Under the pieces are notes generated by a model, which saw only the letters and a list, made by a program, of their open reading frames with translations, was not told where the DNA came from and did not search any database. This document shows positions 35,625 to 48,252 of a stretch of 64,000 nucleotides of DNA, in pieces. A program made the translations under genes and the position numbers. The stretch's first letter is position 1; each line of letters begins with the position of its first letter. Source of the stretch: Histoplasma ohiense. Its lineage: Eukaryota; Ascomycota; Eurotiomycetes; Onygenales; Ajellomycetaceae. Where the stretch lies: NCBI GenBank assembly GCA_017607445.1, contig JAEVHH010000002.1, forward strand, positions 1,426,001 to 1,490,000, written 5' to 3'.

Positions 35625-38600
35625 ATGACCTCCAGGTACCTGCTTCCACCAATCACAACGCATTGAACCACCGACGCTAATGTTCTTTTGATCTAGGCTC
35701 GACCGGCTTGTTACGTGAGTATTTTCCATTTTGCCTCTCTCTTTGTCAGCGTGAATCTGACCAATCACACGCCCAACACAGCCTCCTGGAAACAGGAAGT
35801 ACACCACTTATCAGAAACACTGCGGCTCAGCAGCTTGCGGATGTCCAGAAACAACATCCAGATGAGCTGTTCAATCTGCTGGGTCGAATCTTGCCATATC
35901 TGCGGTCGAGGTCATGGGACACCAGGACTGCAGCTGCGAAGGCAATCGGCGGTATTGTCGGGTATGCTGAACGTTTTGATCCCAATGCTGATGAAGGCCT
36001 CAGTTCCGTAGAGGACGAGGTTGTTGGAGATGTCGATGTAGCCTTAACTGTCAAGAAAGAAGAGCACAGGGACACAGCGGAGAACGCTGGTCCTGAAGAC
36101 CTTCTTGACTTGGACTCTCTTGATATTAGCTCAATCCTGAGGTTTGGGCACAAGCTCTTGGGTAGCGCGGGTAAGGAGTATGAATATTCTCTTGCTGGGT
36201 TGGATGCGGCCTCTCGGCTGCAGCACCAGAAAAGGACACTGTCGTCGCGCTTAGGTCTTGGGGGGGAGTATATGGAGGAGGATTTGGTCAATGAGGCTGA
36301 TTTCGCTTCTCAACCATCGCGCAAGGGCTCTGAGGCTAAGCTCGAGATCGCAATCCCACCCCCCTCTCGCAAAGGTAGTACGTTCAGTAATCCGTCCCAT
36401 TCCATGGCTTCCCCACATGACCCTATGCAGGCGACTCCCACCAACGGAGATGACCAAGGGCTTAGCAAACGGCAACTGAACCAGCTGAAGAGAAAGAATA
36501 AACAAAATGCCAAAATGGGAGCCAATAAAATCCGAGTCGTCGACCTGGCTGTCCGGAAGCATCCTGATGTCGTAGCTACACCTGTAACCGCTTCCACACC
36601 GCATGCTATCAAAAAGGAGGAAAATGGCGATGAGAGCAATGGCGACAAGAAGATGGATTATTTTTCGCTGGAGAGGACTGAACCAGACGATGATAGTAAA
36701 ATCGTTTCCGAATTCAAAGGTCCCATGGTGCCCGAGAAACCTCCAATTCAAACTGACGCGGAAGAAGAGGGTTTGGAATGGCCCTATGACCGCATGTGTG
36801 AATTTCTGATGGTTGATCTGTTTGATCCCAGCTGGGAAATTCGCCACGGTGCAGCTATGGCTCTGCGAGAAGTCATTCGTGTCCAAGGAGCTGGAGCCGG
36901 GCGGGTTCGTGGTAAAGGGAGACGCCATAACGACGCGCTCAACCATCAGTGGCTAAATGATTTAGCCTGCCGACTTCTTTGTGTCTTCCTGCTAGATCGT
37001 TTCGGTGACTATATTTCGGATAATGTAGTCGCCCCGATCCGTGAAACTGTTGGCCAGACTCTGGCTGCTCTTCTATTACATTTACCCTCCAAGTCTTTGA
37101 CTTCTGTTTATCGCATCCTGTACAGAATGATCATGCAAAATGATCTCGGCCTCTCTAGTCCTATATGGGAAGTGTGCCATGGCGGTATGATCGGACTAAA
37201 GTATTTGGTCGCTGTCCGGAATGACATGCTTTTAAAAGAGCCTGAAATCCTTGATGGAGTTATTGCTGCTGTGATGAAAGGATTGGGAGATTATGACGAC
37301 GATGTCCGTGCGGTCAGTGCCGCTACATTAGTTCCTATCGCAGAGGATTTCGTGAGGCTTCGACCGGGCTCGCTACACTCCCTGATCAGCATTGTGTGGG
37401 ATTGTCTCTCTAACCTCCAAGATGATCTCAGTGCTAGCACAGGATCTGTTATGGATCTGCTCTCCAAACTCTGCACGTTCCCAGAAGTCCTTGAAGCAAT
37501 GAAAACAAATGCTGCCCACGACTCCGAATCATCCTTTGAAAACCTTGTGCCGAGACTCTTCCCATTCTTACGACATACCATCACGAGTGTGCGATCCGCA
37601 GTACTTCGAGCTTTACTCACGTTCCTAAAACTTGATATCGAAGGACAAAACGCTTGGGCTGACGGGAAGGCAATGAGACTTACCTTCCAAAACCTACTTG
37701 TTGAACAAAATGAAGGCGTTCTTAAGTTGTCGCTCCAAGTTTGGTTTGAGCTGCTGAAAGCATTGGAAGACCGTGGTCTGTTTAACACCGATGACGAACT
37801 CTTACCATCTCTACAGCCGCTTATCACGGTAACAATGAGCCCTTTTGGCGTGCCACGATACCCTATCCCTATGGATATTTCTCTTTTCATTCGCCCATCT
37901 GGATTACCCTACACATCCGCTGGCGCTGTTCCAAAGAAGACGTCTCCCACCTGTACAGCCTCCGAACTACCTGCGAAGAGCCGAAGACGGAAGGCCGAAA
38001 AAAAGGATATGATGGCCATTTTCACTCATAACGTCGATGGCCACATGTTGCAAGGTGACATTGATCTCGTCGGTGTCGAAACGGTTATTAGGTCAAAGAT
38101 TTACGCTGCAACTGCTTTGGGTCGACTTTTGTCCACTTGGGATAGCCATGACCGTTCAAATCTGTGGGAGACCATTTTGCCGTCTCTTAAATCTCCTGGC
38201 TCGACTTCGCAGCTAGTGGCAGCAATGGTCGTCGTTGAGTATGCGAAAATCAGAGGCCCAGAAACCAAATACACCTCTCTGCTATCACAATGGCTAAACT
38301 CGGTGATTGAAAATGAGAGGCCATTGTGGTATAGCGATATAGCCAGCTATTTACATATTGCTCGTGCACAGTGTCATTCCCTCCTCAATGCCTTTAGAGA
38401 CCATGCTCACGTTTCACAATTCTCCCTTCCCATGCTGGCAGTCGTAGTCCAAGGAGATCAAGACGCCGGTCCCAATGCCTTTTCCATTTCGGATGCCGAA
38501 AAAGTTCTAGGGCCGGATTTTGAAAAACTGAAAAAGAGCCTTTCCCCAGCACAGAGAATGACCGCGCTTCAGGTGCTCAATGATTCGCGAGCAAGTGCAC

Positions 38601-41600
38601 TAACGGCTGTTGAAGAAGCTAAGGAAGTTAAAGAACAACGTGATATGCGAATTAGAGCCGCTGCAGCAAGTGCGCTTGTCGCTCTTCATGACATTCCCAA
38701 GAAGCCAAGCCATATTATCAAAGGGATGATGGACAGTGTCAAGAAGGAGGAAAACGTTGAACTGCAGCAAAGATCTGCGTCAGCTGTTGCATCACTTGTG
38801 CAGTATTATACGAGTTCCTCCAAACGGGGCCCTGTGGATAAGGTAATTGGGAATCTTGTCAAGTTTTGCTGTATCGATACTTCGGAGACACCTGAGTTCC
38901 ATCACAACGCAGGTTTGGAAACTGCAATTCTTTCGCTTCGTAAGGAAGAGGATAAGAAAGACCCTGTTGACGCTGCGAGATTCGAAAAGGAGTCCCGGGA
39001 TGCTCGTATCATGCGACGAGGTGCCAAGGAAGCATTGGAACAATTGGCAAGTAGATTTGGTGCGGAGTTATTGGACAAGGTCCCTAACCTTGCAAGCTTG
39101 ATTGAAGATCCCTTACGGAGTGCTCTTGCTGGTGACCTTCCATCCGATATCAAGGACCCTGACAATGAAATCGGTCAGGAAGTCGTTGATGGATTATCGA
39201 CGCTGCGAGCACTTGTCCCTAAATTTCATTCTGGCATTTACACCTGGATTATGAGCCTTATGCCCATCATTGCAAAATCTCTGCAGTGCAAACTGTCTGT
39301 CATCCGATATGCAGCTGCTAAATGCTTTGCAACTATCTGCAGTGTTGTAACCGTTGAGGGTATGACAATACTTGTGGAGAAGGTGCTGCCGAACATCAAC
39401 AATGCGTTGGATGTCCACTGTCGGCAGGGAGTCATTGAGTGCATCTATCACTTGATACATGTCATGGAAGATAACATTTTGCCTTATGTTATTTTCCTTA
39501 TCGTCCCTGTTCTCGGACGAATGAGCGATTCTGACAACGATGTAAGACTCCTTGCCACAACTGCCTTTGCAACACTGGTCAAACTTGTTCCTCTGGAAGC
39601 TGGGATACCAGACCCACCGGGTTTATCCGAGGAGCTCTTGAAAGGACGGGATCGGGAGCGGCGATTTATGGCCCAAATGCTCGATGTCCGCAAGATCGAA
39701 CCCTTTGAGATCCCTGTTGCGATCAAGGCGGAGCTCCGTTCATACCAGCAAGAGGGTGTTAACTGGCTCGCTTTCCTTAATCGATACCATCTCCATGGAA
39801 TCCTCTGCGATGACATGGGTCTTGGGAAGACGCTTCAAACTCTCTGTATCGTGGCTAGTGATCACCATATGAGATCCGAAGAGTTCGCTCGGACAGGCGC
39901 ACCGGAAGCACGGAGATTGCCCTCGTTGATAATCTGTCCACCAACCCTTTCTGGGCATTGGCAGCAGGAAATAAAACAGTATGCTCCTTTCTTGTCGTGT
40001 CTAGCGTATGTAGGGGCACCCTCTGAACGTTCCAAACTTCGGGGCTCTCTAGGCTCTGTGGATATCGTAATTACATCTTATGATATTTGCCGGAATGATA
40101 ATGACGTTTTCGTGCCGCTTAATTGGAACTACTGTGTTTTGGACGAAGGACATCTGATCAAGAACCCTAAGGCGAAGATTACACTTGCTGTTAAACGGCT
40201 CAAGAGTAATCATCGCTTGATATTGTCAGGCACTCCGATTCAGAATAACGTGTTGGAACTCTGGTCTCTATTTGATTTCTTAATGCCTGGTTTCCTCGGG
40301 ACTGAGAAAGTTTTCCTGGACCGCTTCGCGAAACCCATTGCTGCCAGTCAATTTAGCAAGTCGTCCTCGAAAGAACAAGAGGTTGGTGCCTTGGCTATTG
40401 AAGCGTTGCACAAACAAGTGTTGCCATTCCTCCTACGGCGATTGAAGGAGGAGGTCCTGAACGACTTACCGCCAAAGATCTTACAGAATTACTACTGCGA
40501 CCTCAGCGACCTACAGCGGAAATTGTTTGAAGACTTCACGAAGAAGGAACAGAAAGATATCGCAAAGATTGTCGGCAGTACCGATAAGGAAGCGAAGCAG
40601 CATATTTTCCAAGCATTACAGTACATGCGTCGCCTCTGCAATTCCCCCGCCCTTGTCGTCAAAGAAAGTCACAAGCAATATGACGAAATCCAGAAATCTC
40701 TTGCAGCAAAGAATTCCCATATCCGTGATGTCGCCCACGCACCAAAGCTGATCGCTCTTCGCGATTTACTGGTCGACTGTGGCATTGGAGTTGACCCATC
40801 CACCGAAGGTGAATTAGACACGGGAGCCAGTTATGTTAGCCCGCACCGCGCCCTCGTTTTCTGCCAGATGAAGGAAATGTTGGATATCGTGCAGAACGAC
40901 GTTCTTAAGAAGCTGTTGCCATCAGTGCAATTTCTCCGTCTCGACGGCAGTGTAGAGGCGACCAAACGTCAGAGCATTGTGAACCAGTTTAATACTGACC
41001 CCAGTTACGACGTTCTCCTGCTCACGACCAGTGTTGGTGGCCTCGGTTTGAACCTTACCGGTGCGGATACCGTAATCTTTGTTGAGCATGACTGGAATCC
41101 GCAGAAAGACATCCAAGCAATGGATCGTGCACATCGTATTGGGCAGAAGAAGGTCGTTAATGTCTACCGGCTGATAACGAGAGGTACCCTCGAGGAGAAG
41201 ATATTGAAGTAAGTATATATTTTTTATTTTTTTTTATTTTTTTTTTTTTCGATATCTTCAAGAATGAAGCGAGGAAATTACCTGTAATATAGCAAGCGTT
41301 CTAACAAATCCGTCTACAAGTCTCCAACGATTCAAAATCGACGTCGCCTCAACTGTCGTCAACCAACAAAATGCGGGTCTCAGCACGATGGACACTGACC
41401 AACTACTCGACCTTTTCAACCTTGGCGAAACGGCTGAGGGCGCTGAAAAGCCCAACCAGGACCGTGGAATCGGCGGTAATGAGATTGACATGGTCGATAT
41501 CGATGGGGAAGTTAAGGAGAAGGGCAAGAAGGGCTGGCTTGATGACCTTGGCGAACTGTGGGATGATAGGCAGTACCAAGAGGAATATAATCTGGATTCG

Positions 41601-41624
41601 TTCTTGGCGACTATGAAGGGATAG
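35625..41624 (+). CDS. MOT1: Mot1/BTAF1 TBP-displacing Snf2-family ATPase, 1919 aa
   Basis: Four exons: 35625-35635 (11 nt), 35697-35714 (18 nt), 35782-41208 and 41321-41624, with introns of 61, 67 and 112 bp. The two micro-exons encode MTSRLDRLVT and join to LLETGSTPLIRNTAAQQLAD, the conserved Mot1 start. The N-terminal ~1250 residues are HEAT repeats with the TBP-binding insert. The Snf2 ATPase follows: Walker A region DDMGLGKTLQT from about residue 1353, motif II DEGH at about 1464, SGTPIQNN, LLRRLKEEVL, then the helicase C lobe with LTTSVGGLGLNLTGAD and DRAHRIGQ. The last exon encodes NLQRFKID to the acidic tail WLDDLGELWDD. Mot1 strips TBP from DNA and so redistributes transcription initiation. 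Full length, with no disruption. Confidence 0.97.
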
Positions 41625-42970
41625 GATTTCTTTTCATGAGTTAGGAATGCGAAGCCGGAATTAGGACATTTTGTTATGTTTTATGGAGTTTTCGCACCGG
41701 TGGACAGGGCGAAATAGGGATTAGTCGATGATTGCCTGATTTATGTTCTTTCTCCTGTATTATCTTGGTGGTTAATTACATACTCCCTTCTTTTCCCTTT
41801 GCTGGCGAAAGGGGCTACTCTGATCAATTGATGGGAGGTCGTTGTTTTATCAATTTGACATTTGGTTGAGAAAAGGGACTAAAGAAAAGCAAAAACTGGC
41901 TGGTGGGAAGAATTGTTTGCTTTGTCTCCCTTTTTCTTTTCTTTTCCTTTTTTTTTAACTCCGGCTGCTGATTTACTAGCAGATGAAAAAAAAGTCTGGT
42001 GTTGTCTGGCCAAATTTATTTGACCCACGACTCTTATTAGAAATACCACAAAACGAGTCAATGAAACGGCGCTTTAGAATCCGTCACCCTGTATCTTTCC
42101 AATAATTTAGATAGTAGTAGCAAAAGCGTCCACAGTTACCTATGCTTTATATAAATAATGATAAGATGTGGAAACAGTGATATATATAGTACGAGGACTC
42201 TTAATCGATTCTTAGCGACGAGTAACAAACAGTTGATAGGATCAATCCCAAAAAGGACTCCTTCATAACAAAAAGAACATGGACAATGACAAGATAAAAA
42301 AAAATAAAAATAAAAATAAAAATAAAAATAAGGAGTAGAAACCAGGAACGGAGAGTATCAACTGAAAAAGGAAAACTTCAGCAGGAGGACAGAAAACAGC
42401 CCCAAATTGAAACATAAAATTGGAAATTTATTCTTGTACTTTTTAAAAAAGCATCAGTGTGAAATTTCGGACCTCCTGTGAATTGAAGCAAAAAGAATAT
42501 ACTCCTTCATGATTCGACTGACAGATAGACAGAATAGCAAGCCAAAAGGTGGCGATAAAGGCCCAAAGATCTAGTGATCCTCCGCAACTTGCAAGTGGTA
42601 ATGAAATAACATAAAATTTAAAAAAAAAAAAAAAAATATGAAATGGACAGCAAACCCTTGCGGACGCGACCTTATAAATAAACACCCACCCCAACCCACC
42701 CACCCGAATCAACAAAACCTTAAGCCAGATACTCCACAGAGGAAGGAAGAATGGAAAATATGTGAGGGAAAAAAAAAAAAAAAAATCAAAACCCAACGTC
42801 TATCTGAATCTGAATCGCATGGTCAGTGCCAAGAACGCCATAAACGAACCGAGAAAGATGCAAAATGAAACAGATTGGTGCCCACAAGAAGGTTTCTGGC
42901 TATTTTACTTATTAGAGAATGCTGGGAATCAAAGCAAGTGGAAGAAGCCGTTTCAATTAATGTGTGAAAA
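41625..42970. other. intergenic between convergent MOT1 and next gene
   Basis: 3' regions of two convergent genes. Rich in homopolymers: an AAAAAT hexanucleotide run at about 42296-42331, A-tracts near 42620 and 42770. Nothing coding recognised. Confidence 0.6.
42296..42331. repeat. AAAAAT microsatellite
   Basis: Five to six AAAAAT units in tandem in the convergent 3' spacer. Confidence 0.85.
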
Positions 42971-44829
42971 CTAGCGTCTTGCTTTCGGTTTCGAAAGCAT
43001 ATTGAGGCGGCTCATGGTTAAGACTCCTCTATTTTTCTGAGTCGATCGACTGTGGGATCCGGTTCCCTGGGCCACGCGTCGCATTGGACTGTTCTTGATC
43101 GGGCTTGGTGTATGAACGTTTGTGACGAGAGTAGGGTTAGGCTTCAGCCTCTTTTGACTCCGCTCATCTTCCTTTGAGTTCTCCAAAATTTTGTTTTCAA
43201 CATCCTCGTCATCGTTTTCATCGCGTCGCCGTTTTTTGTTTATAATACCGTGCGGAATGATTGTGTGGTTTGGAAGCGACGGGCAAGGATATTGAACTTC
43301 AGATGTCCTCACTGCTCTGATTGTAGGGCTTCTTTTGTTTTCAGAAGTAATATTTGAAACTTTACTGGCTTTCGGGGGTGTTGTTAGTGGAAGAGTGGGA
43401 TAGGAAATTACACCTGATTCTGCTGGCTCCCTAGCTAAAATTCCGGAAGGAGTTGGAGAAGTATCTGAGAAGGCATGTCGGAGTTTCGTGCTGGCGGAAA
43501 AATCGACATGCTTTTTTGCAGTGGAGCCCTCCACCTGTATATCAAAAATCTTAGTGGGGGGCGCAACATGGGTACCTGCAGCAATCTTAACAGGGTCGGT
43601 GGAGAAAAGGGGTTGACGTTGCCTAAGAATTGATTTCAGGTTGGCAAGACTTGGTAGTCCGGTTTTCAATTTGGGATTGAACTCTGTTTGAGGAGTTCGT
43701 GGGGCAACAATTGACTTGGTTGACGGGGAGCGGGGAAAGCTCGGAATTTTGGTAGTGTTGATTTGCTTCGCGCTTGACGCCCGGGCAATCATTGGCTTCT
43801 TAGGAGTAATTAAAGACCGCGGACCATGTTGTCCTGGTTTGGGTTCGAGTGAGGCTTTGGGTAAAGGTACCCGAGCCGGTGTGCTGGCGAAGCCGGAAGA
43901 CTTCGAACGCTTGACTGGATTATTTGGCATTGTCTTTCCAGGAGACGTGAAGACAGTTCCCGATTTCTCAGGAGAAGATGTCTCATCAAGGCAAGCTTTG
44001 GAGCTGGTTCTCTTGAGAGATGATTTAACCGGTGAGGGATGAATCTTGTCCTGGCGCGCCCTGAATAATGAAGGGTGTCCTGTAATCGAATCCATCTTTC
44101 TGAATTCTGCCATGTGAGCATTGCTGAACCGGCCTGCTTTCCCTCTTGCTTTCGCAATCTTTCTAACCTCAAGCGTTGGCTCAGTCTCTGTATTTTTGCA
44201 TTCCTGTGAGTTTTGTTCAATTATCATCTGTGCCTTAATCCTGGACGCGTCTTCGCGAATATTCTCCATGAGCTTCTTGGCTTCTTCGCTAAGCTGCGAA
44301 TCCTCACAGGAGAACAGCATGCTAAAGTTGGGAGAATTGAGCTGATCTGCTGCTGGCAATCTGGATTTTGTCGGAGTTGGGGTTGACGGGTTTCGCGGAT
44401 GACAGGGGGAATCCATCGGGATGGGTTTAAAACCCAAACGAGCTCCTGAGTCAGGCTTTTTTGAGGTGTTTTGGTGTACCTTGCTAGGATGCATCTCTGC
44501 CAGACTTGGTTTTAATGCTCCTGCCGTTTTTGGAGTTTTCATAAGAGATGGATTGCTATGAGATCCCGTAACTGGCGTTGCGAGAAGAGTCCGGCTATTT
44601 TGAGGGGAACACACGACCAGGCTTTCCTCGCGTTTTGCAACCGAAATGAGTTTGGTAGAAGGCTTCGAAGCTTGCTTTTGGGGCTGGAAGACAATATCCA
44701 GATTTTAGCTCCACATTCAAATACGCTGTAAAAGACAATTATCAATAAATCTGTGTCAAGTTTCCAACTCACCTCGCTTGCTGGAGTTGTAGATCTGAGA
44801 CGGGCCGACCGCCGTACCGGAGTTGCCAT
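42971..44829 (-). CDS. basic, disordered, probably nuclear protein, 589 aa
   Basis: Two exons: 44773-44829 (MATPVRRSARLRSTTPASE) and 42971-44683. They are joined across an 89-bp intron (GTGAGT...TTCCAG) that extends the open frame to this ATG. Almost the whole chain is Ser/Pro/Thr/Lys-rich with many TP and SP sites (TPKT, SPVK, TPKK), as in CDK-phosphorylated nuclear proteins. One denser region near residue 190 reads FSNAHMAEFRKMDSITGHPS. It recalls the K-M-[DE]-S-I helix of NuSAP-type spindle proteins, but this is weak. Near 470 is a bipartite basic signal NKKRRRDEN. I do not recognise an orthologue of known function. A chromatin- or microtubule-linked role is only an inference from composition. 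Confidence 0.75.
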
Positions 44830-45296
44830 GTTGGCATGAATTGCTTGAATACTGGGGAATAAATACTACCACGAAAGATGCCCACTTTTTGAGGAAGTCG
44901 AGCAGAGTATATAGACAGACATGAGGTGGCAAGACTTGTTGGGGATTGGTGCTTGTGGGATGAATTTCTGGAGAGCTCCGATAGGTAAACAAACAAACCG
45001 CTTTTCCTAATTGGGTAAAGATGACTTCATAGCTGCTGAAGGCAACAGAACGACAGTGCCAGCTTTCACAGGTAAATTTCCCAGAACCTTCTGAAACCAA
45101 GAGGCACTACGACCATCGACATGTGAAGTGATTGGAAGAAAGGTCGAAATATCAAGAAGATTCCATGTTCTACAGTTGAATAACTCGGGACCCAAATGAG
45201 ATAGAATCCGATGATTAGAAAAAAAAGCGAATTACGTACAGGCAGGTGCTTATACTAAAAAAGAACAGAAAGATTAAATGCGAAGGGCGCATTGAT
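44830..45296. other. intergenic spacer
   Basis: 467 bp holding the 5' region of the basic nuclear protein gene and the 3' region of the esterase-like gene. No gene seen. Confidence 0.5.
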
Positions 45297-46649
45297 TTAT
45301 AATCCGAATGGGTACGTTTCATCCACACCAAGAGCCGTGTGCGGTTGTGCGATCTCAAAAGGCGTAACTGCGTGAGTTTCGTCAAACCAAACCATAGCGT
45401 CGAATTGGAGAGACAGAGAAGCTGCGGAATAATGAGACTTCATTTCGGTTTGAGGTCGATATACAACCCCGATAAATCTTTCTTTTCGTTCCTGAGCCAA
45501 AGCTCGTCGGAGCTCAGGGTCTGCTTGATTAGGTCGAAGGTCCAACAGAAAACTTGGGATGCCACTTTCATGCGCCACATACTCCCAACTATCAGGTCGA
45601 GATGGATTTACTTTCATCACTTGGACATCCTCGTCCCAATCATGGGCGGCAGCAACAGTGCCCGTATGCGTGAAGCAACCCACAAGAGCAACATTTTCTT
45701 GCCCCAGATTCTCCCGGCATAACTGACCAATATTGAGCTCTCCACGCCGAGTACCCATGCTTGTGTATCTAGCATCGCCAATATGGCTATTATGTGCCCA
45801 AACCACCGCTTTGGAGGACTCCGACTTGACGTTAAGCAACCGACGTAGTGTCTCGAACATATGAGAGTCTCTGAGAGACCAAGAATCTGCTGATCTGCTG
45901 TACATGGCTTTATAGTATGCCTCAGCATCAGCAACTAGGTAGGCGTTCTGCTCAGAACTGTGGAATTCCTCGCCATTATGCTCGTTTGCGGAATACTCCA
46001 GCTGTTTATTGAGGAGGTCACGGAGCATTTGGATAACATTCTTCTCGCAAGATTCCACGCGTGGATTAGTCAGAGTGGCAAGGCCATATTGTGATGGATC
46101 TTCAACCCACGGTTGTAGACAACCGTATCTCTGACGCGCAAGTTTGGCCATAGGCGGATCGACCCGACTGAGATATTTGATTATGGTTTGGATGGATAAA
46201 TCCATACTGTATAAATCCAGGCCATAAAAGCCAGCTCGCCTCTCTTTGGGGAGGTGTGCGTTATGATCTCTCATCCAATGTACAAACTCTTGCATTTCCT
46301 TGTTACGCCACATCCACATCGGAAAGCGCCTGAACGCCGGCTCCGGGGAGGGATCCAATTTTGATTTAACACCGGGGCGCAGTCTCACATACCGATCGAC
46401 CGATTCTGCATCGGGCCAGTCGGCTTCCACAGCTACTGTGTCAAAGCCGTGGTGTTCAATAAGATGCTTGGTAATCTCTGCACGAGCTTGGTAGAACTCG
46501 GAAGTACCATGACTGCCGTCACCTATTAGAACGACTTTGTAATCCCCAAACTGATCAAAATTGGAGCCAAAAGACGGGTTTATAATTGGCGGTAGAACCT
46601 TTGCGGCAGACTTCATGCGTGATGAGAGCATTGAAAGCTGGGAAGCCAT
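45297..46649 (-). CDS. erythromycin-esterase-like hydrolase, 450 aa
   Basis: A single exon. The frame opens further upstream at a TTG, but the first ATG is at 46649 (MASQLSMLSSRMKSA). The N-terminal half has the family core: IGDGSHGTSEFYQARAEI with His47 and Glu51, then AVEADWPDAESVDRYVR with Glu75. Further motifs are RFPMWMWRNKEM, GFYGLDLYSM, AVVWAHNSHIGDARYTSMG and the closing FDAMVWFDETHAVTPFE. These correspond to the metal-independent EreA/EreC-like fold, whose catalytic His and Glu residues appear present. Bacterial members hydrolyse the macrolide ring. Fungal and many bacterial relatives have no proven substrate, and resistance to macrolides has no obvious meaning in a fungus. The gene is divergent from the six-hairpin-like gene with 310 bp between starts. 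Confidence 0.88.
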   Translation of the reverse strand: MASQLSMLSSRMKSAAKVLPPIINPSFGSNFDQFGDYKVVLIGDGSHGTSEFYQARAEITKHLIEHHGFDTVAVEADWPDAESVDRYVRLRPGVKSKLDPSPEPAFRRFPMWMWRNKEMQEFVHWMRDHNAHLPKERRAGFYGLDLYSMDLSIQTIIKYLSRVDPPMAKLARQRYGCLQPWVEDPSQYGLATLTNPRVESCEKNVIQMLRDLLNKQLEYSANEHNGEEFHSSEQNAYLVADAEAYYKAMYSRSADSWSLRDSHMFETLRRLLNVKSESSKAVVWAHNSHIGDARYTSMGTRRGELNIGQLCRENLGQENVALVGCFTHTGTVAAAHDWDEDVQVMKVNPSRPDSWEYVAHESGIPSFLLDLRPNQADPELRRALAQERKERFIGVVYRPQTEMKSHYSAASLSLQFDAMVWFDETHAVTPFEIAQPHTALGVDETYPFGL

Positions 46650-46959
46650 GACGGGAACATATATTTTCAAAGCAATAACTCAAATAGTAGCTACCATAGA
46701 CATATTCAAGTGACAAACATTTTAAGATAACTGATTGTCTCCCGCTGCATTTCCTCCTCAAACGATGACTATATCATCCCTGCATCGAACAGGTTATGAG
46801 GCAATCATGACCTCATCAACGAAACCACCTGTAAATTCCAGAGATGGAAGCTTCCGCAACCACAACTTTCTATACGGACGGTAAATGCAACTTTGAACGT
46901 GGGCATTATAAACAGGGTCTATCAGAAGAAACACAGAAGCTCTTGTTTCTTCATTGACG
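46650..46959. promoter_or_regulatory. 310-bp shared promoter between esterase-like and six-hairpin-like genes
   Basis: Divergent start codons at 46649 (-) and 46960 (+) leave 310 bp for both promoters, so the two genes may be co-regulated. No specific operator recognised. Confidence 0.55.
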
Positions 46960-48252
46960 ATGTCGCTCCTCCAAACGTTCCTAGCTTCGATGGAAAGCGT
47001 GTACGGAAACTTCTCCACCGTTCCTGACGCGACAAGGTGGAGACCGCCGCCGAAATCAGGGGGTCATAGAGGCCGATATCTCTGGACAGACGCCTTTGGT
47101 GTTTTAAATTTTCTTACCCTTTATAAAGAACTGTCACTGGAGGGAGATAGCAAGGCTACCGCTGGCAATTACTTGATCTTTGCTCAGCGCCTTATCGCTA
47201 CCGTCCACGACGTCTTGGGTCGCACGCGTGATGGTCTTTCTCGACTCCCCCACGCGACAGATGAAGAACCTCTAAAAGGTGGTTTGCGGATCGGAAAAGA
47301 AGAGGAAACAGGGCCTGATGGCGATGGGCAATATTTTCACTACCTCACTATGTGGATGTTTGCTCTCAACCGAATGTCGATAGCGACAGGGGATCCGACA
47401 TATAACAGGCAGGCTATTTCACTCGCAAAGGCTATCCATCCGCACTTCTTCCTCAACCGTAACTCGGAAAAACCACACATGGTATGGAAGGTTGCCATGG
47501 ATTTGTCACGTCCGCTTGTTGCCAGCGAAGGGCATCTAGACCCCATTGACGGGTACGTGGTTTTCCGCCTCTTGCAGGCATCCGCTTTGAAGTATGGCGA
47601 CGGGGAAATTCTCAAGGAAGAAATTGCCGATTACAAGAAAGTAATGGCTTGCAGAGGGGACTTTTATGTAACAAGAGACCCCCTCGATCTGGGAATGACG
47701 CTCTGGACGGCTCACTGGTTCGCTGATCGGGAAAACTGGGCGCGTCATCTGGCAGACAAATGCGTTTATCAGCTCCGTAATTCTCACCTAAACACCGATA
47801 GTTGGGGATTGCACACCCCTTGAATGAGGATCCTAAAATAAGATGCTGAATTTAATTAAACTAACTATATCTGCCTTGGAGCATAGATCATCTATTCGAG
47901 GAGGACCATTTCCTGGAGACGGATTTGCAGTTTCGTATTGCATACAGGGAGTTTGGAATTTGCCTCGGCATAGCCTGCCTGACATTCCGAGAGGCCAGCA
48001 ACGACGAAGGATTGAATAATCGGTCTCAGGAGATAGTCACCCAGTGGCAGAAGTATATATCATCGCCTTTGACCCCAGAAGACCTAAAGCCTATCACCAA
48101 GGTTATGTATTCAACCGCGTTAATACCAGGGGGTAAGTTGTTCTTCCTTTTAAGCGACAACAGTGTCATCATCCTGTACTCCAACTCCAGCAAGAAAAAT
48201 TAACGTGAGGACTTTCGCATATAGCTTTCAAGTCTCGGTATCTGGGGACTGA
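46960..48252 (+). CDS. six-hairpin glycosidase-like conserved fungal protein, 374 aa (C-terminus tentative)
   Basis: Exons 46960-47776, 47887-48132 and tentatively 48191-48252. The first intron (110 bp, GTAATT...CATAG, branch-like ACTAAC) is well supported. It replaces an early stop and joins CVYQL to HHLFEEDHFLETDLQFRIAY, a conserved continuation. The long frame opens upstream at a TTG; ATG 46960 (MSLLQTFLAS) is the first usable start. Recognisable blocks are RYLWTDAFGVLNFLTLY, GRTRDGLSRLPHATDE, GPDGDGQYFHYLTMWMFALN, DPIDGYVVFRLLQAS and DPLDLGMTLWTAHWFA. They give an (alpha/alpha)6-barrel-like protein common in ascomycetes and bacteria. The true reaction is unknown to me. The last intron is uncertain: without it the protein ends at 48203 instead. 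The usual ending ALIPGA favours splicing. Confidence 0.82.

Noticed and set aside
36251..36946. Minus-strand 231-codon open frame inside MOT1
   Set aside because: It is the antisense shadow of a certain, full-length MOT1 exon and has no recognisable content.
46954..46959. TTG-initiated extension of the six-hairpin-like protein
   Set aside because: Nuclear fungal genes start at ATG; the first in-frame ATG is at 46960.
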